NCBI GenBank assembly: GCA_043743335.1
Contig: JAYTWR010000127.1
Span: forward strand, 1 to 64,000
Length of the DNA stretch: 64,000 bases
DNA from: UBA5216 sp043743335
Lineage (GTDB): Bacteria; Pseudomonadota; Gammaproteobacteria; Burkholderiales; SG8-41
Reading direction: 5' to 3'
The stretch's first letter is position 1; each line of letters begins with the position of its first letter. A model generated the notes under the pieces. It did not search any database and was not told the DNA's origin. It saw only the letters and a program-made list of their open reading frames with translations. The position numbers and the translations under genes are program-made. Of this stretch, positions 57,660-64,000 are shown in pieces.

Positions 57660-59485
57660 TATTTAGCACTCCACCAACTGCGCAATACCCAATCTTCCGG
57701 TTGGTAATACTGTGGCGCTACGGATGGCAGCTCAAACTTGCCCGCACGGTACGACACACGAAAGCCCTCCGCATACCACTGCGGCACGACATAGTGCCCG
57801 TGACGCAACACACGATCCAGCGCACGCAAACGCGCAATCAACTCAGGCCGTGTGCGCGAGGCCACTGCCTGATCCAGCAGGTAATCGACGCTGGCATCTT
57901 TCACCCCAGTCATATTGCTGGAGCCCTGCGTATCCGCAGACTTGGAGCCAAAACGATCCAGCAACTCACTGCCCGGCGCTTCAGAGCCGCGTATGCGCGC
58001 CGTGGTGAGATCAAAATCAAACACGTCCCAGCGCTTTTGTATCAGCGCAAAATCCGCGCGCCGGTAACGCGCGTCTATCCCCAGCTTAGCCAAAGCCTGC
58101 ACAAAAGGCCCGAACGTGCGATCACCACTGCCGCCATCAAGATATTCCATCACCAGCGGCTCACCCTTGGCGTTGCGCAGCGCGCCGTCGCGATACGTCC
58201 AGCCCGCCCCTTCCAGTAAAGCCTTGGCCTTGCGCAAATTCCCGCGCAGGCTGTCCGGGGCAGCAGTGGACGGGGGCAACGGCACAGGCTCAGAGAATAT
58301 TTTCGCGGGGAGCTTGTCGCGTATCGGCTCCAGCACCAGCAACTCATCAACACCAGGCAAGCCCTTGGCCTCAAAATCACTGCCGACAAAAAAGCCGCGG
58401 ATGCGCGCATAGGAGTTGTAGAACAACTGGCGATTCATCCATTCATAATCCATCGCCAGCGTAATCGCCTCGCGCACGCGCGGGTCTTTGAAATGGTCAC
58501 GCCGCGTGTTGAATAAATAGCCCTGAAAATCACCGGCATTCTTCGACTTTAAGTGCGTGCGTATGAGTTCACCGCTGTCGAATTTTTTGCCGGTCATGGT
58601 GCGCGCCCAATCGCGCGCTGAGAAAATTTGGATGTAATCAAACTCCCCCGCCTTGAACGCTTCGGTCTGCGCGGTGGTGTCCTTGTATATTTTGAAATTG
58701 ATACGGTCAAAGTTGAACATGCCCCGCCGCACATTCAAATCACGCGCCCAATAGTTGGGGTCACGGTCATAGGAGATATCGCGCCCAAAGTTCATGCGGC
58801 CTATTTTGTAGGGGCCACTGGCGATGGGCTTATCGGAAATCACCTGATCAAATGGCTTGCCCGCGCCCCACGCCTTGCTAAACACCGGCAACCCGCCCAC
58901 CAGCAGTGGCAGCTCCGCGCTGGCGCGCTTGAAGTCAAAACGCACGCTGCGTTCATCCAACACCACGGCTTGTTTAACATCGCCAAACACCACCCGGTAC
59001 TGCGGCGCTGCCGCCTTGCTCATCAAGGTGTCGAAGGCATGTTTAACGTCAACGGCAGTGACCGGCGAGCCATTGTGAAACCTAGCTTTGGGGTTAAGGC
59101 GAAACGTGACAGACAGCAAGTCATCCGCCACCTCGATATCTTCTGCCAGCAAGCCGTATGCCGTATTGGGCTCATCGTAGGTGCCGGTCATCAGCGTCTC
59201 AAACATCAACATGCTGAGACCCGGCGCTGCGGCGCCCTTTAGCGTGAACGGGTTGAACTTATCGAAATTGGTGAGGCGTGTGGGTGCCACCAGCGCGATC
59301 TCGCCACGCTTGGGTGCATTCGGGTTAGCCCATTCGAAATTAAAAAATTCTTTCGGATACTTGATGTCACCAAACTGCGCATACGCATGGGCGGCATGGG
59401 CAACAGAGGCTGCACCGGCACTGTGGGCCGCCAGCAGCGCCACGCACAGCACCACGCACAGCAGAAAACGGCAGAGACTAATCAC
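57659..59485 (-). CDS. yejA: Peptide ABC transporter substrate-binding protein YejA
   Basis: A 608-residue family 5 extracellular solute-binding protein with a signal peptide (FLLCVVLCVALLAAHSAGA). The sequences FGDIKYPKEFFNFEWANPNAPK and LAEDIEVADDLLSVTFRLNPKARFHNG (in part) and REAITLAMDYEWMNRQLFYN place it with YejA. It binds peptides for import through YejBEF. Its start overlaps the upstream ATPase gene (59482) by 4 bp, so the yej set follows the Dpp-like set in one transcript. Confidence 0.93.
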   Translation of the reverse strand: MISLCRFLLCVVLCVALLAAHSAGAASVAHAAHAYAQFGDIKYPKEFFNFEWANPNAPKRGEIALVAPTRLTNFDKFNPFTLKGAAAPGLSMLMFETLMTGTYDEPNTAYGLLAEDIEVADDLLSVTFRLNPKARFHNGSPVTAVDVKHAFDTLMSKAAAPQYRVVFGDVKQAVVLDERSVRFDFKRASAELPLLVGGLPVFSKAWGAGKPFDQVISDKPIASGPYKIGRMNFGRDISYDRDPNYWARDLNVRRGMFNFDRINFKIYKDTTAQTEAFKAGEFDYIQIFSARDWARTMTGKKFDSGELIRTHLKSKNAGDFQGYLFNTRRDHFKDPRVREAITLAMDYEWMNRQLFYNSYARIRGFFVGSDFEAKGLPGVDELLVLEPIRDKLPAKIFSEPVPLPPSTAAPDSLRGNLRKAKALLEGAGWTYRDGALRNAKGEPLVMEYLDGGSGDRTFGPFVQALAKLGIDARYRRADFALIQKRWDVFDFDLTTARIRGSEAPGSELLDRFGSKSADTQGSSNMTGVKDASVDYLLDQAVASRTRPELIARLRALDRVLRHGHYVVPQWYAEGFRVSYRAGKFELPSVAPQYYQPEDWVLRSWWSAK

Positions 59486-61173
59486 ACACGCACCCGAGGA
59501 ATTGCGCTAAGTAATTGTTTTGTATAGGTATTTTGTGGATCAGCATACAACGCATCGGCATCACCCATTTCGACGACTTCGCCGTCTTTCATCACCATCA
59601 CGTCGTCGGACATGTATTTCACCACCGCCAAATCGTGCGAAATAAAGATGTAGCTCATGCCGAATTCGTCCTGCAAGTCCTGCAACAGATTGAGCAATTG
59701 AGCCTGCACCGACAAATCCAGCGCCGACACGGCCTCATCGCAAATCAACACATCCGGCTGCATGGTCAAGCAGCGCGCAATCGCGATGCGCTGGCGCTGA
59801 CCGCCAGAGAATTCGTGAGGATACTTGAAGAACGCCGATTCCGGCAGCCCCGTTTTGCGTAAGAGTTCTTTCGCCAGAACTACGCGCTCCGCTTCGTTTG
59901 CGCCGATACCATGAATCTGCATCGGCTCCAGCAGGATTTGGCCCGCCGTAAAACGTGGATTGAGCGCGGCATACGGGTTTTGAAACACGATCTGTATGCG
60001 CCGCTTGTAGGGCATCGCTTCACTCGCCGACAACTTCAGCAAGTCGCGCCCGTCAAACACCGCGCTACCGCCCGACGCCGGTGTCAACCGCATCAGCGCC
60101 AACGCCATGGTGGTTTTGCCGCAGCCGGATTCACCCACCACGCCCAGTGTTTTGCCCTTGGCGAGCCTGAACGAGGCCCCCTTTAACGCCACAAATTCGC
60201 GCTTGCGGAGCAGGCCCTCACGAAACTCAAAGCTTTTCGAAAGCCCATTCACTTCCAGCACCGTGGCGGCGTCGCCCCGTCCCCCACGCGGCTTTTCAGC
60301 GGCGTTGCCGGCCACGCTTTTGCCGCCCAGAAAATCCTCCACTACCGGCAAACGCAGCGGACGCCGGTCAAGCGGCGGTCGGCAGGCCAGCAAGGCTTTG
60401 GTGTAAGCGTCCTGCGGTGCGGAAAATAGCCTCGCCACCGCGCCTTGTTCGCGCACTTCACCATCGCGCATGACTACCACGCGATCCGCCACCTCAGCCA
60501 CCAGCCCGAGATCGTGCGTAATGAACAGCATGGCCATCTGACGTCGTTTCTGCAGATCGGAAAGTAACGCAAGTATTTGTTTTTGAACGGTAACATCCAG
60601 CGCCGTCGTGGGCTCATCGGCGATCAGCAGACGCGGCTCGCAGGCAATAGCCATGGCAATCATTACGCGCTGTTGCTGCCCACCGGACAGTTGATGCGGG
60701 TACGCGTCCATACGCGTTTCGGTCTGCGGAATGCCCACCTCTTTCAGCAATTCGATGGCGCGCGCACGCGCCCCCCTGCGGTGCAGACCCAAGTGTTTTT
60801 TCAGCACCTCCATCAATTGAAAACCGATACTGAATACCGGATTCAGCGAACTCATCGGCTCCTGAAAGACCATCGAAATTTCCGCGCCGCGCAATGCGGT
60901 CATTTCACGGGCCGTGAGGCGCAACAGGTCGCGGTTGCGGTAGGTGATGGCGCTGTCCGGCCCCACGTCGGCGTTCGCCTTGGGCAGCAGGCCGATCACC
61001 GCCAGTGCGCTGACGGATTTGCCGCTGCCAGATTCACCTACCAGAGCAACGGTCTCGTTCTCGGCCACTTCAAAACTTACGCCCTTGACGGCATGCAGGA
61101 GCACGCCATCGTCGAGCCTGAAATCGACGGCCAGATTGCGTACGCTGAGCAAGGGTTCGAGGGATTTCATCAT
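59482..61173 (-). CDS. Peptide/nickel-type ABC transporter double ATPase
   Basis: A 563-residue fusion of two ABC ATPase domains of the DppD-DppF class. First: Walker A GESGSGKSVSAL, signature HQLSGGQQQRVMIAMAI, Walker B LLIADEPTTALD. Second: GESGCGKTTMAL, HEFSGGQRQRIAIARCL, VLICDEAVSALD. The linker between them is rich in Gly/Arg (about 285-310). It belongs with the permeases at 61295-63258 and the binding protein cut by the window end. A gap of 121 bases separates it from the permease gene upstream. It resembles YejF in plan, but the two are distinct sequences. Confidence 0.92.
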   Translation of the reverse strand: MMKSLEPLLSVRNLAVDFRLDDGVLLHAVKGVSFEVAENETVALVGESGSGKSVSALAVIGLLPKANADVGPDSAITYRNRDLLRLTAREMTALRGAEISMVFQEPMSSLNPVFSIGFQLMEVLKKHLGLHRRGARARAIELLKEVGIPQTETRMDAYPHQLSGGQQQRVMIAMAIACEPRLLIADEPTTALDVTVQKQILALLSDLQKRRQMAMLFITHDLGLVAEVADRVVVMRDGEVREQGAVARLFSAPQDAYTKALLACRPPLDRRPLRLPVVEDFLGGKSVAGNAAEKPRGGRGDAATVLEVNGLSKSFEFREGLLRKREFVALKGASFRLAKGKTLGVVGESGCGKTTMALALMRLTPASGGSAVFDGRDLLKLSASEAMPYKRRIQIVFQNPYAALNPRFTAGQILLEPMQIHGIGANEAERVVLAKELLRKTGLPESAFFKYPHEFSGGQRQRIAIARCLTMQPDVLICDEAVSALDLSVQAQLLNLLQDLQDEFGMSYIFISHDLAVVKYMSDDVMVMKDGEVVEMGDADALYADPQNTYTKQLLSAIPRVRV

Positions 61174-61294
61174 CAGTTCACCAGCCGCATTCGCTGAACT
61201 GTCGTCAGGCCAGCGGAACAGGGCAGCAAGATGGCGTCATCTAAGGCGAAGACTGTGACACAGGCCATGCCGCGTGTAGCGCTACCGCGTCGCG

Positions 61295-62323
61295 TCATTG
61301 CAGCCTCGGATCCAGTGCATCGCGCAAGGCATCGGTAAACAAACTGAATGCCGTGACCAGCACCGCCATTGCTGCGGTGGCCGCCGCAAGCTGCCACCAT
61401 TTCCCGAGAATCAACTCGGACTGCGATTCATTGAGCATGCTGCCCCACGACACCGTATCCACGCCCACGCCAAAGCCCAAAAAGCTCAGGATGACTTCCA
61501 TCTTGATAAACAGCACCACATGCAGCGATAACTGTACCAATACCACATGGCTCACGTTGGGGAAAATATGCACGAACATGCGGCGCAGGTTTGAAGCGCC
61601 TACTGCGTCCGCCGCCAGCACATACGCCCGTGTGCGATGCTTGAGATATTCTGCTCGCACCAGCCGGAATATGCCTGTCCAACCGGTCAAGCCCAAAATC
61701 AGAATCACCGTTACTGTGCCTTTCTGATTTAGCACCGCCGCAATCGCCAGTACCAGCAGCAGATAGGGAATCGATGTAAATACGCTGTACACCCAATTCA
61801 GCACATCATCGACACGTCCACCGTAGTAACCGGCATAAGCCCCCATTAGCGTGGCTAAGGTAACGGCGAGCAACGCCGCAATCAGGCCCACAATCATCGA
61901 AGTCTCGGTGCCCTTAACCGCTTTTTTCAGCACATCGCGCCCCCACTTGTCGCCGCCCAGCGGCAAGGTCGTGGCTCTGGGCGGCTCGGCGGGCGCAGCG
62001 GCAAGGCCTTTGCGCAGCTCGCGGATCACGTCCGCCAGCGGATCGACGATGCCCGGCTCGGCAGTGGCGACGCCCACGATTGTTTGCTGGGGCGAAATAG
62101 CAGCCGGCTGCTCCGTCGTACCTACAAAACCAGGGGGTGCGTAATTCAGCCCGGCTTCGCGCGCCCAATCCGCCGCCACCCAACCCAGCGCCGCAGCGAT
62201 CACAATCGCCAGATACAAACCCACAATCAGCAGCGACACCATACCCACACGGTCGCGCCGCAGCCGTCGGCAAGCCAGCGTCCACAGACCTGCAGAAACA
62301 TTCGGGGCGTGCGTGGCGCTCAT
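61295..62323 (-). CDS. Peptide-type ABC transporter permease (DppC/OppC-like)
   Basis: A 342-residue inner-membrane permease with an N-terminal helix (GMVSLLIVGLYLAIVIAAALGW), a periplasmic loop and a C-terminal permease core. GGDKWGRDVLKKAVKG is the usual OppC-family segment and VLAADAVGASNLRRMFVHI the coupling region. It overlaps the DppB-like gene by 4 bp. The unusual loop rich in Ala/Glu/Pro (about 85-115) has no assigned role. Confidence 0.92.
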   Translation of the reverse strand: MSATHAPNVSAGLWTLACRRLRRDRVGMVSLLIVGLYLAIVIAAALGWVAADWAREAGLNYAPPGFVGTTEQPAAISPQQTIVGVATAEPGIVDPLADVIRELRKGLAAAPAEPPRATTLPLGGDKWGRDVLKKAVKGTETSMIVGLIAALLAVTLATLMGAYAGYYGGRVDDVLNWVYSVFTSIPYLLLVLAIAAVLNQKGTVTVILILGLTGWTGIFRLVRAEYLKHRTRAYVLAADAVGASNLRRMFVHIFPNVSHVVLVQLSLHVVLFIKMEVILSFLGFGVGVDTVSWGSMLNESQSELILGKWWQLAAATAAMAVLVTAFSLFTDALRDALDPRLQ

Positions 62324-63258
62324 TTGAGCTGCACCCGCGGGTCGATGACCTTGTACAAAATATCCGTCAGCAAATTAATGACCAGCGTCGCCATCGCCAC
62401 ATATATCGTCACCGCTTTAATCAAGGGAAAGTCGCTGCGCTCCACCGCCAGCAGCACTTCGCGGCCGATGCCCGGTATGGAAAAAAACCGCTCAATCAAA
62501 AATGCCCCGGCCAGTAGCGCCGGAATTTGAATCATGACATTGGTCACCACCGGAATCGCAGCATTGCGCAGCACATGCACGCCCATCACACGCGCTTCGC
62601 TCAAGCCCTTGGCGCGCGCCGTGCGCACGTAATCCTGATTCATTTCGTCGAGGAAAAATGTACGGTAAAGCCGCGTGTCCGGTGCCAGCGACACCGCCAC
62701 GCCCACCAAAATGGGCAACGCACTGAATTTCACCAGATTGGTGACCACATCCTGCCCCCATCCCTGCACCGGAAACCAGCCAAGTTGATAGGCAAAAACA
62801 TACTGAAAAACAATGATATACACCAAAATACTGATGGACTGCCCTACCGTGCAGCCGATCATGATGGCGCGATCCGTCCATGAGCCGCGCCAGTACGCCA
62901 CCAGTAGCGCCAGGCCCATCGACAGCAGGGTGCCAATCAACAGCATCGGCACCAGCACGGTCAGCGACGGCACAAGCCGTGTAGCAAATATCGCCGACAC
63001 TTTTTCATTGGTGGACCAGCTCACACCAAAATCGCCAGTAACGATTTGCGTGAGGAATATCCACAGTTGCACGTAGTAAGGCTGATCAATGCCCAGTTGC
63101 CGACGAATATTTTCGATTTGCTCCGGGTTGGACATCTTGCCCGCCAGCAGGTACGCCGGATCGCCGCCGATCCAGTTGAACAAAATAAATACCAGCAGCA
63201 CCACGCCCAGCAGGGTCGGCACAAACTGCAACAGGCGACGGAGTATGTAGGCCGCCAT
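62320..63258 (-). CDS. Peptide-type ABC transporter permease (DppB/OppB-like)
   Basis: A 312-residue permease with six predicted helices: MAAYILRRLLQFVPTLLGVV at the N terminus, a periplasmic loop (GGDPAYLLAGKMSNPEQIE) and the coupling segment YVRTARAKGLSEARVMGVHV. The start shares base 63258 with the stop of the upstream binding-protein gene, and the end overlaps the DppC-like gene by 4 bp. Confidence 0.93.
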   Translation of the reverse strand: MAAYILRRLLQFVPTLLGVVLLVFILFNWIGGDPAYLLAGKMSNPEQIENIRRQLGIDQPYYVQLWIFLTQIVTGDFGVSWSTNEKVSAIFATRLVPSLTVLVPMLLIGTLLSMGLALLVAYWRGSWTDRAIMIGCTVGQSISILVYIIVFQYVFAYQLGWFPVQGWGQDVVTNLVKFSALPILVGVAVSLAPDTRLYRTFFLDEMNQDYVRTARAKGLSEARVMGVHVLRNAAIPVVTNVMIQIPALLAGAFLIERFFSIPGIGREVLLAVERSDFPLIKAVTIYVAMATLVINLLTDILYKVIDPRVQLK

Positions 63259-64000
63259 CAGCGTGGATCCATATCCATATACAAAAACTCGTGCGCAAAC
63301 ACCGGGTGTTTTTTGTAGCCCACCACATAGGGCTGCACCAGCACATTGCGATAACGGCTATCCGTCACCAGCCACACGGAATCCGCTTCCATCTGGCGCG
63401 CCATCTCGCGATAAAGCTGATTGCGCTCGGCACCGTGCGGCAGGCGACGCGATTTTTCGTAGCGCGCGTCAAACGCCGCCGAGCGGTAACACGCGGAGTT
63501 TGTCTGCCCCGAATTCGGGCCATACAGCAACTGCATGAAATTGTCGCCGTCCGGGTAATCGGCGATCCACGCGGCGTGCCGCATCGTCACCCGGCACTGA
63601 TCGGCCAGTTTGTTGATTTCGGCGAAGCGCTCTTTGCGGATTTCCACGCGCACGCCGATTCGATCCAATGAGCGTTTCATCAATTCATCAAATTGCCGGT
63701 CGCGTTCAGTGGGTAAGGAATAGTATCGTAAAATCAATGACTTACCATCGGGATGCTGGCGGTAGCCATCGACGCCGCGCCGATAGCCGAATTTATCCAG
63801 CAAGGCATTGGCGAGACGCGGATCGTACGGGGTGCCTGAGACAAACTGCGGTTCATGCCCGGCAATATTCGGCGGAATCGGATACTGCGCGCGCACCGCC
63901 TGCCCCTTGCGGATGATTTTGATCTGATCATCTACGTTATACGCCATCGCCACCGCGCGCCGTAGCGCGATTTTCTCTGGGCTGAAACCGCCGAACGGAT
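63258..64000 (-). CDS. ABC transporter substrate-binding protein, family 5 (partial)
   Basis: C-terminal 247 residues of a peptide-type extracellular binding protein whose start lies beyond the window end. The frame is open to base 64000 (reading PFGGFSPEKIALRRAVAMAYNVDDQ at the edge, in part). IADYPDGDNFMQLLYGPNSGQTNSA and RQMEADSVWLV are typical SBP_bac_5 C-terminal segments. A GTG inside the frame at 63953 is not the true start. The binding protein heads the dipeptide-type operon read towards lower coordinates. Confidence 0.9.
   Translation of the reverse strand, partial: PFGGFSPEKIALRRAVAMAYNVDDQIKIIRKGQAVRAQYPIPPNIAGHEPQFVSGTPYDPRLANALLDKFGYRRGVDGYRQHPDGKSLILRYYSLPTERDRQFDELMKRSLDRIGVRVEIRKERFAEINKLADQCRVTMRHAAWIADYPDGDNFMQLLYGPNSGQTNSACYRSAAFDARYEKSRRLPHGAERNQLYREMARQMEADSVWLVTDSRYRNVLVQPYVVGYKKHPVFAHEFLYMDMDPR

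Noticed and set aside
1..64000. CRISPR arrays, tRNA and rRNA genes
   Set aside because: No regularly spaced repeats or recognisable RNA gene sequence were found on reading; a covariance-model search would be needed to exclude a tRNA with certainty.

Overview
The window is about 64 kb of GC-rich proteobacterial DNA with no rRNA, tRNA or CRISPR array that I could recognise. It is most likely from a betaproteobacterium of Burkholderiales type. The reasons are two Bug/TTT tricarboxylate-type solute receptors, a MltD-GloB-methyltransferase-RnhA-DnaQ block, Yej-type peptide importers and codon use strongly biased to G/C. Base 1 coincides with the left terminus of an insertion sequence.

Layout. 1-1.6 kb: an IS4-family insertion sequence (YREK signature, 18-bp terminal repeats) sitting inside a REP/MITE-like element. 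1.6-6.1 kb: acyl-CoA dehydrogenase, nitrilase-family amidase, an IDH/IMDH-family dehydrogenase, a GlcD remnant and a VapBC toxin-antitoxin pair. 6.1-10.9 kb: a signalling cluster made of a membrane CHASE2-TIR protein, a FecR-TPR protein with a broken signal peptide and a broken TPR/class III cyclase gene, followed by a 133-bp MITE with perfect target duplication. 11.2-24.1 kb: tex, oxidoreductase/TRAP-like pair, two Bug receptors, a double cNMP-binding protein, a VOC protein, a 1330-residue REC-HD-GYP-coiled-coil protein and crcB. 24.3-41.3 kb: a molybdenum/tungsten and formate dehydrogenase region with moaE-moaD-mobB, modCBA with a short ModE-like regulator, tupBCA (tungstate importer), a DsrE-like and a GcvH-like protein, fdhE and a three-subunit membrane formate dehydrogenase whose catalytic subunit uses an in-frame UGA selenocysteine codon, then moeA on the other strand. 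41.3-53.9 kb: a second REC-HD-GYP protein and housekeeping genes (photolyase, dihaem peroxidase, nudC, tal, dnaQ, rnhA, methyltransferase, gloB, mltD). 54-64 kb: two consecutive peptide-type ABC importers, each with a double-ATPase protein (yejABEF and a Dpp/Opp-like set cut by the window end).

How it fits together. The Mo/W genes form one functional programme: import of molybdate (Mod) and tungstate (Tup), synthesis of molybdopterin (MoaD/MoaE/MoeA/MobB) and loading into a Sec-containing formate dehydrogenase with its FdhE chaperone. The DsrE-like and GcvH-like proteins lie between fdhE and tupB and could supply sulfur or thiol chemistry to this maturation, which is inference.

Sequence structure not explained by genes. 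An AT-rich 16-mer, TAASTAATTGWTTTTA, occurs about fourteen times, nearly always flush with gene ends or starts. Its complement matches the IHF consensus WATCARNNNNTTR in most copies. Several short perfect tandem duplications/triplications (17, 12, 12, 10 and 19 bp) lie in promoters or have broken reading frames.
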